Notes: a model not told the origin generated them from the letters alone. DNA of 64,000 nucleotides from Polyangium spumosum (GCF_009649845.1 NZ_WJIE01000001.1:1411054-1475053), one strand, 5' to 3'. Counted from the first letter of the stretch, positions 1 to 9,389 are shown. Program-made: numbers and translations.

Positions 1-50
1 CGGACGCCTCCCCGAGGGGGCCTCCGTCATGGCAGGCTCCCTTCACGATC
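1..50. other. Window edge, imperfect hairpin upstream of the first gene
   Basis: The first 50 bases hold no start that I trust. Positions 2-28 form an imperfect GC-rich inverted repeat (CCTCCCC against GGGGG with flanking GGA/TCC). It could be the tail of a terminator for a gene lying outside the window. No T-run follows, so this is weak. Confidence 0.25.
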
Positions 51-548
51 ATGAACCTCTACGTGATGCGCCACGGCCTCGCCGCCGAGAGCTCCCCCTC
101 GGGCCGAGACCGCGATCGCCCCCTCACCCCCGAAGGCATCCTCGGCGTCGAGCAGATCGGCAAGACCCTGCGATCACAACACGCCCCGAGCCTCGTTCGT
201 ATCGTGGCGAGCACCTACGTCCGCGCCCACCACACGGCCGAGCTCATGGCCGGCGTGCTCGGCGCGACGGCCCTGCCGATCGAGACCTTCTCCGAGCTCG
301 AGCCCGACGAATCGCCGCCGCTCCTGCTGCTCGGCGAGCTCGCCGCGATGCAATCCGACGCGCTGCTCGTCGGCCATCACCCGATGGTGATCGCGCTGCT
401 CAGGATGCTCGTGCGTGACGTCTCCGAGCTGCCGCTCGGCCTGCACCCGGGCATGCTCGTGGGTGTCACGCGCCCGAGCGAGCCGAACATGTCGACGCAG
501 ATCGGCGGCTCCTTCCGCGTGACGACGGTGCTGCGCCCGGGCAGGTGA
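51..548 (+). CDS. SixA-like phosphohistidine phosphatase (histidine phosphatase superfamily)
   Basis: The 165-residue protein begins MNLYVMRHGLA. This is the RHG catalytic signature of the histidine phosphatase superfamily, with His8 as the expected phospho-acceptor. Family-typical features follow: LTPEG near residue 26, an S-x-Y-x-R-A stretch near residue 54, and a second catalytic histidine in VGHHP near residue 108. The length matches SixA-type enzymes (about 160 residues), which remove phosphate from histidine in phosphorelay proteins, and is shorter than phosphoglycerate mutases. No signal peptide is visible, so it is probably cytoplasmic. The HD-domain gene follows 67 bases downstream on the same strand, so the two may be co-transcribed. 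The SixA assignment rests on length and the N-terminal motif; the substrate is inferred. Confidence 0.85.
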   Translation: MNLYVMRHGLAAESSPSGRDRDRPLTPEGILGVEQIGKTLRSQHAPSLVRIVASTYVRAHHTAELMAGVLGATALPIETFSELEPDESPPLLLLGELAAMQSDALLVGHHPMVIALLRMLVRDVSELPLGLHPGMLVGVTRPSEPNMSTQIGGSFRVTTVLRPGR

Positions 549-615
549 CGCCCGCGCTCGACAGGCAAGGCGGCCCGCGCTACGCCCTCCCCTCCCCATT
601 TCACCGAGATTTTGC

Positions 616-1557
616 GTGGAAGAAACGAACGCGAAGACCCCTGACCCCGAGCGCGCCATGACGGCCCTCGCCTGGGCCGTCGAGCGCGCCGAGACCGGCA
701 AGCCCCCCGCCGTCACCGCGCCCGCAGCCGATCTCGACGACTTCCGCGCCGCCTCCTCGCTCTACCTGCCCGACGTCCGCCACGCGATGGACCGCATCAT
801 CATGTCCCGCGACGCCGAAGACGGCCTCGACGCCCTCCTCGAATGCGGCGCCCTCGGCGCCATGTTGCCCGAGGTCAAGGCCATGGTTGGCTTCGGCGAC
901 GGCGAGTGGCGCCACAAGGACGTCTGGAAACACACGAAGCAAGTCGTACGGCAAGCCGTCCCGCGTATCGAAGTCCGATGGGCCGCGCTCCTGCACGACA
1001 TCGGCAAGGTCAAGACCCGGACGATCTCCCCCTCGGGCGAGGTCCACTTCTTCGGCCACGCCGAGGTCGGCGCGCGTATGTTCGACCGCCTCGACCGGCG
1101 CCTGCCGCTCTTCAACCCCGAGCCCGCGCTGAAGAGCTCGGTCCGTTTCCTCATCCTGCACCACCTGCGCGCGAGCCAGTACGAGGCCTCGTGGACCGAC
1201 AGCGCCGTGCGCCGGTTCGCGAAAGAGATGGGCGACCAGCTCCAGGACCTGCTCGACCTCTCCCGCGCCGACATCACCACGAAGCGCCCCGAAAAGAAGA
1301 AGAAGGGCCTGCGCCAGATCAGCGAGCTCGCCGATCGCGTGGAGCAAATCCAGAAGCTCGACGCCGTGGTGCCGCCCCTGCCGAGCGGCATCGGCGACGA
1401 GATCATGCGCTCCTTCGGGTTGCCCCCCTCGCGGAAGATCGGCGAGCTCAAGAAGGCGCTCGAAGCGGCCGTCGACAGCGGCGAGGTCCCGTCGCACGAG
1501 TGCGCCGACGTCTACCTCGCGTTCCTGCGGGAGAACGCCGGCCGCTTCGGCCTCTGA
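616..1557 (+). CDS. HD-domain protein resembling the C-terminal half of CCA-adding enzymes
   Basis: A 313-residue protein with a GTG start. The motif LLHDIGK, an upstream histidine in WKHTKQVV, and a later GHAEVGA plus HH pair make a complete HD metal-binding site. The surrounding sequence (a DGL-x-x-LLECGALGAMLPE stretch, then the HD motif, then a LLDLSRADIT segment) follows the HD and C-terminal region of bacterial tRNA nucleotidyltransferases. The N-terminal nucleotidyltransferase head, with its G-G-x-DxD signature, is absent. It therefore cannot add CCA by itself and more likely acts as a stand-alone phosphohydrolase. A lysine-rich run (EKKKKG) occurs near residue 225. Its stop codon abuts the convergent neighbour's stop in a shared TGATCA. 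Alternatives are a generic HD phosphodiesterase or a diverged Cca pseudo-paralogue. Confidence 0.75.
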   Translation: MEETNAKTPDPERAMTALAWAVERAETGKPPAVTAPAADLDDFRAASSLYLPDVRHAMDRIIMSRDAEDGLDALLECGALGAMLPEVKAMVGFGDGEWRHKDVWKHTKQVVRQAVPRIEVRWAALLHDIGKVKTRTISPSGEVHFFGHAEVGARMFDRLDRRLPLFNPEPALKSSVRFLILHHLRASQYEASWTDSAVRRFAKEMGDQLQDLLDLSRADITTKRPEKKKKGLRQISELADRVEQIQKLDAVVPPLPSGIGDEIMRSFGLPPSRKIGELKKALEAAVDSGEVPSHECADVYLAFLRENAGRFGL

Positions 1558-3060
1558 TCAGCGGCGCAGGCGACTCTCGACGAGGGACACGACGAAGTCG
1601 ACCCCGCCCCGCGCCCGCTCGGGCAGGAGCGCGTCGATCCGCTTGCCGAGGCTCTGCTCGGACCTCTCGCGCTCCTCGCGGAGCTCGTCCAGCGCGTTCG
1701 TTCGATCACGCTTCGCCTGGGTCAGCTCGTGATGGGCAGCCTCGAGCTCGCGTGCCTTGCTGTCCAGCTCACGTGTTTGATTTTGAAACTCGTGCGTCTG
1801 CTGACTCAGCTCGGCTCTCACCGCGCTGAGCTCATGCGCCTTCCCAGCCAGCTCGCTCTTCACCACCTCGAGCTCACGCGCCTTCCCAGCCAGCTCGCTC
1901 TTGACCACCTCGAGCTCACGCACCTTTTCGACGAGCTCGGCTTTTGCCGTTTGAGACTCGCGTGCCTTCCCGTCGAGCTCGCCTTTCACGGTTTGAAGCT
2001 CGCGCGCCTTCTCACCGAGCTCGCCCTTCAACGACGCGATTTCCTTGCGGAACGCCTCGATCTCCTCGTTCGACGCCCCCTGCACGAGCGGCGCCACCAC
2101 CTCCACCTTCGCCGGCTCCGGCGCCGCCACCTCCACCTCCTCGACCGCCGCCCGCAGGACCTCGCCCTCGGCCGTCCCCACCCAGATCGACGTCGCCCCC
2201 TTCGTCGTCGTCGCGAGCAACACCCGCGGCCGACCCTTCCCGCCCGCCGCCACCGTACTCGCCGGCTCCTTCGGCCCCTCGCCCGGCGCCACGAGCGTCG
2301 CCGCCTCGTACAACGCGAGCTTCCCGCTCGCGAACGCCACGACCACGCTCGTCTCCGTCACCGTCACGTCCGCGATCGGCCCCTCCAGCGTCACGAGCGC
2401 CGCCTCCGCGCGCTCGCCGCCTTGCGTCACCACGCAAAGCGAAGCCTCGCCGCGCTTGAACACCACGCCAAACGCGCCGCCGCCGCGCACCTGATCAAAC
2501 GCCGAAGCCTCCGCCGGCAGGCTCACCCGCGCGCTCGGGATCCGCTCCAGCGCCGTCCCCGGGATCACGCGGAGCTGCCCGCCCTGCTCACCCTCCGCGA
2601 GCAAGTACGTCACGCCCGGCCCCACGTGCGCGGCCCGGATCTGCCCCGACACCTCCGCCGGCCGCGCGCTCACCTCGCCCCGCCCGAGCGTCAGCGTGAT
2701 CAACTTGCCATCGTCGCTGATCGCGAGCGCCCCTTCCCCCGAAGGCCGCGGCAGCAACGTCCGCATGTCGCGCACCACCTCGCGCACCCGGTACGGATCG
2801 GCGATCGGCACCGACCAGACCGTGCCCTCCTTGTCGCGCACGAGCGCCACGTCCTTCGAGAGCAGCGCCACCTCCTGCGCGGTGATTCGAGGCAGATCGA
2901 TCGGCTCGCCGCTCGTCGCCCCCACGGGCGCGACCACCAGGCGGGCCGGCCTCGACGTCAAAAACGCGACGAGGCCCTGGCTCCCGAGCCACGCGCAGGC
3001 CGTGATGCCTGCGCCGAGATCAACAATCTTTCGCGGAGAACCGAGCTGCGAAGTCGACAT
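1558..3060 (-). CDS. Hypothetical protein: N-terminal propeller-like region plus C-terminal coiled coil
   Basis: About 500 residues from the ATG at 3060. A GTG at 3084 is possible but adds only eight residues. There is no signal peptide. Residues 1-310 are a series of short beta-rich segments (for example KLITLTLGRGEV and ASGKLALYEAATL), suggesting a degenerate beta-propeller. Residues about 325-480 are a long coiled coil made of 14-residue units of the type GKARELEVVKSELA, at least six in a row. The extreme C terminus (RIDALLPERARGGVDFV) is non-repetitive. The stop of the upstream zinc-ribbon membrane protein lies 36 bases before this start, so the two are probably one operon. I do not recognise a family; a cytoplasmic scaffold is inferred from shape only. 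Confidence 0.7.
   Translation of the reverse strand: MSTSQLGSPRKIVDLGAGITACAWLGSQGLVAFLTSRPARLVVAPVGATSGEPIDLPRITAQEVALLSKDVALVRDKEGTVWSVPIADPYRVREVVRDMRTLLPRPSGEGALAISDDGKLITLTLGRGEVSARPAEVSGQIRAAHVGPGVTYLLAEGEQGGQLRVIPGTALERIPSARVSLPAEASAFDQVRGGGAFGVVFKRGEASLCVVTQGGERAEAALVTLEGPIADVTVTETSVVVAFASGKLALYEAATLVAPGEGPKEPASTVAAGGKGRPRVLLATTTKGATSIWVGTAEGEVLRAAVEEVEVAAPEPAKVEVVAPLVQGASNEEIEAFRKEIASLKGELGEKARELQTVKGELDGKARESQTAKAELVEKVRELEVVKSELAGKARELEVVKSELAGKAHELSAVRAELSQQTHEFQNQTRELDSKARELEAAHHELTQAKRDRTNALDELREERERSEQSLGKRIDALLPERARGGVDFVVSLVESRLRR
1836..1919 (-). repeat. Two near-identical 42-bp tandem copies encoding coiled-coil heptads
   Basis: Positions 1836-1877 and 1878-1919 are nearly identical 42-base units, each encoding 14 residues (two heptads). 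More diverged copies flank them from about 1716 to 2015. The near identity of the central pair points to a recent in-frame duplication lengthening the coiled coil by exact heptad multiples. Confidence 0.8.
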
Positions 3061-3096
3061 GGCCCCGAGCGTACCCGAGGCCACGCGCTGCTGGAA

Positions 3097-3819
3097 CTAC
3101 TTGAGCCGCGCGTCACACGTCTCGCAACGCTTCGGCACCGCCTCTCGGTGGTACACCTCGCCGCACCGACCGCAGAACCGCGCGTCACGCTCGAACGCGA
3201 TGAGCCTGCCGCTCGCCTTGCACTTGAGGCCCGCGACCTGCGCCGGCTCGAGCGGCAACGTCTCGGCCCCGGCCTCGCTCCTGCTCTCGAGCGCGCCCGG
3301 CGCGAGGTCCTCCACCACCACCGGGATCCGCTCGCGCGCCTCGCGTAGCACCTTGCCCGCCGCCTCCGGCAGCGCCGCGAGCGAGATCGTGATCGACCTC
3401 CCCTCGCCCTCCACCGTCAACGACCGCTCCCCGAGCACGATCCGACGCACCACGTTCCACGCGATCCGCTCGATCTCGTTCCCGCCCTTCTCGACCCCGA
3501 CGCCCGCATCCCCCACGCGAATGGGCAACGCGGGCCGAGGCCCGAAGAGCGCCGTCGCGATCAGCACCGCCGCGCCGGCCGCGATCAACCACGGCGCCGC
3601 CTTGTGCGGGCCGAGCGCCTCGTCGCGCAGCCATTGCCCGTAGGTCCCGGCCCCGACGAGCACCGCCGCCACCGAGAAGGCCAGCACCGACAGGATCGCC
3701 GACGGCGAGCTCTTCGGCTCGAACCGCTTCTCGGTGCGCGGATCCGAGCGGAGCTTCAGCACGACCTCGTCCCGCGTCGAGGCCTTCTTCCCGCCCTTCT
3801 TCGTCTTTGCCTCTCCCAT
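3097..3819 (-). CDS. Membrane protein with C-terminal zinc ribbon
   Basis: A 240-residue protein starting MGEAKTKKGGKK, a lysine-rich cytoplasmic N terminus. Two hydrophobic segments follow at about residues 42-62 and 75-95 (SVLAFSVAAVLVGAGTY; LIAAGAAVLIATALFG). The middle is beta-rich and resembles a PH-like or bPH module (RIVLGERSLTVEGEGRSITI). The last 45 residues carry C-x-x-C pairs (CGRCGEVYHRE, then CETCDARLK), plus an earlier LKCKASGR, consistent with a zinc ribbon. It sits directly upstream of the coiled-coil protein on the same strand, and the two probably work together at the membrane. No specific family is recognised. Confidence 0.7.
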   Translation of the reverse strand: MGEAKTKKGGKKASTRDEVVLKLRSDPRTEKRFEPKSSPSAILSVLAFSVAAVLVGAGTYGQWLRDEALGPHKAAPWLIAAGAAVLIATALFGPRPALPIRVGDAGVGVEKGGNEIERIAWNVVRRIVLGERSLTVEGEGRSITISLAALPEAAGKVLREARERIPVVVEDLAPGALESRSEAGAETLPLEPAQVAGLKCKASGRLIAFERDARFCGRCGEVYHREAVPKRCETCDARLK

Positions 3820-3887
3820 CGTCCCTCGCGTCTGCTCTATCGGATGCGCTGCCCAAAGGCAAACGGGCCGCGGTAGACTCGCCCCGC

Positions 3888-5213
3888 ATGCTCGGTCGCC
3901 TGGCCACCTACGTCGTGCCCGCGGCCTCCGTGACCGTGACCGCGCTCGTGCTCTTCGGCCCGGGATCGCCGAACCCGGCCCCCTTCGTGCGCGTGCGCGG
4001 CGTGCCCGTCGCCGGTGGTAACACGATCGCGCTCCGCCTCGAAGGCGCGTGGAGGTCGTTCGGCGCGGACGCGGTGGCCACGTTCGAAGGCGTGATCGTC
4101 GAGGTGGAGGACGGCGGAGCGAAGCTCGCGTCGAAGCCGATCTCCTTTGGCCCGGACGGCGTCGGGGAGGCCTCGATCGAGAACGGCGCGCCCTTCGTCG
4201 GGCCGCTCTCCGTGCGGGTGCTTCGTGGAGAAACGATCCTCGCCGAAGGGACCGTGCCGCTGCGCGCCCCCTCGCGCGCGGGGACGCCCGATCCCATGAT
4301 CACGGGCCTCTCGAAGGGGCATTTCCGCTTCTTCGTGCGACCCCGCCGCGGCCTCTTCGTCTCGCCTTTCCCCGAGGCCCTCGACGTCTCCGTGGGCCTG
4401 CCCGAGATCGTCTCGCCATCCCTCCGGAGTTTTGCGGGCATCACGCTCGCGCTCTCCGGACCCGGCGCGTCGATCACGCCCGAGCGAGCGACCACGGACG
4501 AGCAGGGCGCCGCGTCCTTCACGGTCACGCCGACCGCGCACCACGTCGAGCTCTCGATCGACGCGCGTGATCCCGAGGGAAACGAGGGACACTGGGAGGG
4601 CATCTTGCCGGTGTGGCCCGGCGCGACCTGGCTCGACCCCGACCGAAGCAAAGGCCTCGTCCTCGTCTCGCCGGCCCCGCGCGATCGCGTCTACGTCTCC
4701 GTCGTGACCGACGCGGGCCGTCTGCTCGGCGCGGTCGTGCCACTCGCGCGGGACGACGCCGGGTTTTTCCGCGGGCGCCTGGACCTGACGCCGCCCGCGG
4801 ATCCCGCGTCGATCGTCGTCGCCGGTGATCCGGGCGAGCGCGGCGACGGCACGGTCGCCTGGCCCCTCGCGCCCGACGCCGTCGCGACGAACGCCCCGCG
4901 CCTCGAGCTCTTGCTCGATGGATCGGCCGCCGCCGAGGCGCGCGAGCGAGCGAGGGCGTCTTCGGCGCGCCTCGTGGCGGTCTGCCTCGTCGCCGTCGCG
5001 GCCCTCGCGGAGGTGCTCCTGATCCTCGCGCGGACGCAGAGCTCGCAACGAGCGCTCGAAGCGAACCTCGCCGAGGCCGCCGCGGCGGAGGAGCGGCCGG
5101 AGATCCTGGCGACGGCGAGGCAGAGGCATGCGGGCCTGCGGGTCGCGCTCGCCGCGTCGCTCGTCCTGCTTGGTTTCGTGCTCATCGCGGCGCTCTCGAC
5201 GTTCCGGCCTTGA
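3888..5213 (+). CDS. Hypothetical membrane-anchored protein with an extracytoplasmic beta-rich region
   Basis: I chose the ATG at 3888 (MLGRLATYVVPAAS) because it opens directly on a hydrophobic N-terminal segment. The ORF stays open upstream to 3807, but that stretch overlaps the divergent gene. The 441-residue product has a large central region rich in beta strands, reading like Ig or carboxypeptidase-regulatory folds (for example GISLALSG-type turns and DEQGAASFTVTP). Two C-terminal transmembrane segments follow near residues 360-382 and 415-437 (AVCLVAVAALAEVLLILA; VALAASLVLLGFVLIAAL). The TPR-HEAT gene starts 47 bases later, so this may be its membrane-bound partner. Function unknown. 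Confidence 0.65.
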   Translation: MLGRLATYVVPAASVTVTALVLFGPGSPNPAPFVRVRGVPVAGGNTIALRLEGAWRSFGADAVATFEGVIVEVEDGGAKLASKPISFGPDGVGEASIENGAPFVGPLSVRVLRGETILAEGTVPLRAPSRAGTPDPMITGLSKGHFRFFVRPRRGLFVSPFPEALDVSVGLPEIVSPSLRSFAGITLALSGPGASITPERATTDEQGAASFTVTPTAHHVELSIDARDPEGNEGHWEGILPVWPGATWLDPDRSKGLVLVSPAPRDRVYVSVVTDAGRLLGAVVPLARDDAGFFRGRLDLTPPADPASIVVAGDPGERGDGTVAWPLAPDAVATNAPRLELLLDGSAAAEARERARASSARLVAVCLVAVAALAEVLLILARTQSSQRALEANLAEAAAAEERPEILATARQRHAGLRVALAASLVLLGFVLIAALSTFRP

Positions 5214-5260
5214 GCGGGACGGACAGGCAGGGCCCGCTTCACCGTGGTACCCTCCCGAGC

Positions 5261-8200
5261 GTGCGCTCCCACGTCCTCGCCGGCTGCCTGCTCCTCGGCT
5301 TGCCCTTGTCCGCGACCGTCCTCGCGCCGCCCTCGGCCGAGGCCGCGGACTTCGACCCGTCCGGGCGCAACCGCAAGAAGCCGCCCAAGCCGAACCCCGG
5401 CGGCGGCAGGCCGGCGCAGCCGAAGCAGCCGAAGCAGGATGCCGAGTCGAAAAAAGGCCCGGGCAGCGACGCGCTGATCGCGCGGTACACGGCGATCGTC
5501 ATCTCGCAGCCGAGCGCCCCGTTCCCGCTGCAGAGGCTCTCGCAGCTCTATCGGGAGCGCGACGGCAACATCAAGAAGCTCGTCGAGGAGTTCGAGAAAC
5601 GCGCCGCCGCGCCGGGCGCGGACGCGTGGGCCGCGAAGGTCGCGCTCGCCGGCGTCTACAAGCTCGACGGCCGCCCCGAGGACGCGGTCAAGACGTACGA
5701 GGCCGCGATCGCCGAGAAACCAAACGATCCGCAGGCGATCCTGGCCCTCGCGCAGCTCAGGGCCGAGCGCGGCGACAAATCCGCGGCCCGCGCGAGTTAC
5801 GAGAAGGCCCTCACCCTGCTCAAGCCGGGGCCGGACCTCGAGCAGACGACGCGTACGTTGCTCGGCCTCTGCCTCGATCTGAAGGACTACGAGGCCGCGA
5901 AGAAGTACCACGACGGGCTCGTGAAGTCGGCGCAGGGCTCGCTCTTCGTGAAGGCCGAGCTCGGCCGGGAGCTCGCCGCGCGTGGGGTCTACGATCGCGC
6001 CGAGGTCGAGTTCCGCGAGCTCGTGAAGGCCGCCGCCGGCGACAACCGCGCCCTCGCGCCCGCGCTCCGGGATCTCGGCCAGGTCCTCGCGCGGCAAAAG
6101 AAGACCGACGAGGCGCTCTCCGTGCTCAAGCGCGCGCTCGTGGTCGCGGGCGGCGCGGCCGGCGTGCGGGCCGAGATCCTGCTCATCATGACCGACGCCT
6201 TCCGCGCCGAAGGCAAGCTCGCCGAGCTCATCCCGATCCTCGAGGCCGAGAAGGCGCAGGACGCGCAGCGCCTGGCCACGCTGGGCGGGCTCTACGAAGA
6301 GACGGGCGCCGTCGACAAGGCCATCACCACCTACCGCAAGGTGCTCGGCATCGACACCCGCGCGATTGATGTACGCCTGAAGCTCGTGCACCTCCTGCAG
6401 ACCGCGGGCGAGCTCGACGCGGCGATCAAGGAGTACGAGGCGCTCATCAAGGCCGCGCCCAACAACCCCGACTTCGTCTTCGAGCTCTGCGAGACGCTCA
6501 TCCAGCGCGGCGATCGCCCGAAGGCGCTGAAGCTGCTCACCGAGCTCGAGGCCCGCGTCGGCAGGGAGCCCGAGATCCTCGCCGCCGTCGCCGACTTCTA
6601 CGAGCGCGTCGAGGAGAAGGACAAGGCCCTCAAGGTCCTGCAAAAGCTCGCGGCCTCGGGCGGCGCCGATCACACGTACATCGTCGACCTCGGCGACAGG
6701 TACTACCAGGCCGGCGACAAGAAAAAGGCGCTGGAGACGTGGGCGCGCATCAAGCAAGTCGTGCCGAACCGCGCCCGCGCGAGCTCCCTGCTCGGCGAGG
6801 TCTACCTCGACCACGACATGCCGCTCGAGGCGCTGAACGCGCTGCGCGAGGCCGTCCAGCTCGAGCCGAAGAACCTCCGCTACAAGAAGACCCTCGCCAT
6901 CGCAATCGAGCGCACGGCCTCGTCGCTCGGCAGCGCCGCGCAGCGTTACGCCGAGGCGCGGTCGATCTGGGAGGAGCTGCTCGAAGGGTCCCAGAACGAC
7001 AAACTGCTCGCCCGCGAGGCGCGTACGCACATCGTGAGCCTCTGGTCGCTCGCGCACGAGCTGCCGGGCCGCGTCGCGCCGCTCCAGGCGCGCTTCAACG
7101 GGAGCCCGCCCGACCTCGAAGCCGGCCGCCTGCTCGCCGAGGTGCAGCGCCGCCTGCATCGCCTCGCGGACGCCGAGGCCACGCTGCGCAAGGTCACCGA
7201 GCTCGCGCCCGGCGACGAGGAGAGCCTGCTCGCGCTGGAGCGTATCCTGGTGCTCGAGCAAAACCTGCTCGGCGCGATCGGCGTCCTCGAGAAGCTCGTC
7301 GAGGTCAACCCCAAGCGCGCCCGCGAGTTCTACCAGCGCATGGCCCAGTACGCGGCCGAGCTCTACCGCGACGACGACTCCATCAAGTACGCCGCGCGCG
7401 CGGTCGAGCTCTCGCCCGAGGACGCGAACGGCCACCAGAAGCTCGGCGACATGTACCGCCGTCGCCAGGATTTTACGCACGCGATCGCCGAGTACAGGGC
7501 AGCGATCCAGCGGAACGACCGGCTCTTCCCGGTCTACTTCGACCTCGCCGAGCTGCTCCTGTCGAGCGGCCAGGTCGACGAGGCCGACAGGCTCTTCCGC
7601 CGCGTCGTGCGCTCGTCGCCCGACGAGGAGCTCGTCTCGCGCGCGGCGCGCATGAGCATGCAGATCAACCTCGGCAAGAACTCGCTCGAGTCCCTCGAGC
7701 GCGAGCTCTTGCCCGTCGCCGTCGGCAACCCGCAGAAGGCGATCTACCGCCGGCTGCTCGTCGAGCTCTACGGCGCGATGACGCTGCCGCTCGTGCAGAA
7801 GGTGCGCCACGAGGGCGGCGCCTCGCCCTCGGCGAAGGCGGCCCGCGCCGAGCTCGCGAAGATCGGCGCGCGCGCGATCAAGCCGCTGCTCGACGCGCTC
7901 GCGGACGACAGGGAGTCGCAGCAGAAGATCGCGATCGAGGTCCTCGCCTACGTCGAGAACAAGAGCGCCGGACCAGCCCTCTACAACTACGCCACGGGCC
8001 AGGCCGACAAGAGCCTGCGCGTCCGGGCCATGATCGCCTGCGGCGCCCTGCGCGACCCCGCGATCCTGCCGAAATACGAGCAGATGCTCGCGCCCAAGGA
8101 GGCGGGCGCGGCGCTCTTGCCGAGCGACGCCATCGCCGTCGCCGCGGCCTGGGGCGTCGCGCGTATGGGCGACAAGAAGGCCGAGCCCTTGCTCGTCAAG

Positions 8201-9385
8201 CTGCTCGGCTCGACCTCGCCGGAGGTGCGCGGCGTCGCGGCCCTCGGCCTCGGGCTCACACACGACAAGAAGTACGCCCCCGCGCTCGTGGCCCTCGCCC
8301 GCGCGCCCGAGGCCGGCGCTACCGCGCGCGCGGCGGCCGTACACGCACTCGCCGAGGTCGGCGTCGCCCAGAACGAGAACCTCCACATGCTCGTCGCGCT
8401 CGCCGACGCGAACGAGCCGCTCCTCCGGCAAGCGGCCCTCGTCGCCCTCGCGCGCCTCGCCCCGAAGGGCGACGCCGCGCAGAGCGCCTCGGCCCAGGGC
8501 GCCCTCGCGTCGAGCCTGTTCGCGACCGACGAGCCGCTGCGCCGCACCGCCGTCGCCGCCGCGACCGCCCTCGCCACGAAGAACTTTTCCCGCGCAGGGG
8601 AGGCGCTCCCGGTGCCGGATGGGCCGCTCTCCATCAAGGAGATCCTCGCGAACCTCGGGCCCGACGCGGCGCGGCAGGCGTCATCCCGCGCCCGCGCGCT
8701 CGTCGCGCTCGCGCCCGCGCTCGAACGGGCGGCCGTCGCCGCGGCGCAGACCTCACCCGATCGGGCCCGCGTCGTGGCGGACGCGCTTCTCGCGGGCGAG
8801 GGAGATTTCGCGCTCGCGCCCCTCGTCGGCCCCGGCGACGAGCTCGATCCCGAGTCGGCACGCGCCGCCTCGGCGGCCATCGAGCGCATCGCGACCGCCG
8901 TCGTCCCTGCGTTCGTCGCGCTCGTCCGCCACCCGGCGCTCGAGATCCGCACGCGCGCGGTCGAGCTGCTCGCGCGTAGGCCCGAAAAGGAGGCGCAGGA
9001 GGCGGTGATCGACGCGCTCTCCGATCCCGAGGAGAGCGTGCGCCGGGCGGCCCTCGCCGCGCTCGGCCGGGTCAAGCATCCGGCCACCATCGCCGCCGTC
9101 GCGCGCCTCGGCCGCGAGGCCTCGAGCTGGCCGCTGCGCGTGCGGGCCGCGGAGGCGCTCGGCCGCCTCGGCGCGGGCGCGAGTGACAAGGTCGCCTTCG
9201 ACACCCTCACCACGATGGCGCAGGAGGACCCGTACGCCCTCGTGCGCGAGGCCGCGGCCCTCTCGATGGCCGCGCTCGATCGCGCCGCGGCCGAGCCCAT
9301 CCTGCGCAAGCTCTCCACGAGCGACCCCGAGCCCCGCATCCGCGAGACGGCCGCGGAGCTGCTCGCGGGCCCATCCCCGAACTGA
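5261..9385 (+). CDS. Secreted TPR-HEAT repeat protein
   Basis: About 1374 residues from the GTG at 5261, chosen because it opens on a clean signal peptide (VRSHVLAGCLLLGLPLS...) ending after APPSAEA. A lysine/proline-rich stretch follows. Residues about 60-850 are tetratricopeptide repeats, with many copies of the A-x-x-x-Y-x-x-A/L-x-x-x-x-P pattern such as YEAAIAEKPNDPQAILALA. From about residue 866 to the end are HEAT-like repeats, for example DPEESVRRAALAALGRV and DPEPRIRETAAELLAG. Both repeat types build protein-binding superhelices, so a periplasmic scaffold or assembly role is inferred. The preceding anchored protein is a plausible partner. There is no catalytic motif. It is the largest gene in the first 10 kb. 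Confidence 0.85.
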   Translation: MRSHVLAGCLLLGLPLSATVLAPPSAEAADFDPSGRNRKKPPKPNPGGGRPAQPKQPKQDAESKKGPGSDALIARYTAIVISQPSAPFPLQRLSQLYRERDGNIKKLVEEFEKRAAAPGADAWAAKVALAGVYKLDGRPEDAVKTYEAAIAEKPNDPQAILALAQLRAERGDKSAARASYEKALTLLKPGPDLEQTTRTLLGLCLDLKDYEAAKKYHDGLVKSAQGSLFVKAELGRELAARGVYDRAEVEFRELVKAAAGDNRALAPALRDLGQVLARQKKTDEALSVLKRALVVAGGAAGVRAEILLIMTDAFRAEGKLAELIPILEAEKAQDAQRLATLGGLYEETGAVDKAITTYRKVLGIDTRAIDVRLKLVHLLQTAGELDAAIKEYEALIKAAPNNPDFVFELCETLIQRGDRPKALKLLTELEARVGREPEILAAVADFYERVEEKDKALKVLQKLAASGGADHTYIVDLGDRYYQAGDKKKALETWARIKQVVPNRARASSLLGEVYLDHDMPLEALNALREAVQLEPKNLRYKKTLAIAIERTASSLGSAAQRYAEARSIWEELLEGSQNDKLLAREARTHIVSLWSLAHELPGRVAPLQARFNGSPPDLEAGRLLAEVQRRLHRLADAEATLRKVTELAPGDEESLLALERILVLEQNLLGAIGVLEKLVEVNPKRAREFYQRMAQYAAELYRDDDSIKYAARAVELSPEDANGHQKLGDMYRRRQDFTHAIAEYRAAIQRNDRLFPVYFDLAELLLSSGQVDEADRLFRRVVRSSPDEELVSRAARMSMQINLGKNSLESLERELLPVAVGNPQKAIYRRLLVELYGAMTLPLVQKVRHEGGASPSAKAARAELAKIGARAIKPLLDALADDRESQQKIAIEVLAYVENKSAGPALYNYATGQADKSLRVRAMIACGALRDPAILPKYEQMLAPKEAGAALLPSDAIAVAAAWGVARMGDKKAEPLLVKLLGSTSPEVRGVAALGLGLTHDKKYAPALVALARAPEAGATARAAAVHALAEVGVAQNENLHMLVALADANEPLLRQAALVALARLAPKGDAAQSASAQGALASSLFATDEPLRRTAVAAATALATKNFSRAGEALPVPDGPLSIKEILANLGPDAARQASSRARALVALAPALERAAVAAAQTSPDRARVVADALLAGEGDFALAPLVGPGDELDPESARAASAAIERIATAVVPAFVALVRHPALEIRTRAVELLARRPEKEAQEAVIDALSDPEESVRRAALAALGRVKHPATIAAVARLGREASSWPLRVRAAEALGRLGAGASDKVAFDTLTTMAQEDPYALVREAAALSMAALDRAAAEPILRKLSTSDPEPRIRETAAELLAGPSPN

Positions 9386-9389
9386 AGGG

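Noticed and set aside
4691-8431. 1246-codon open frame on the minus strand
   Set aside because: It lies opposite the TPR-HEAT gene; its translation is Arg/Glu/Leu-rich with no domain. It is a GC-bias shadow frame.
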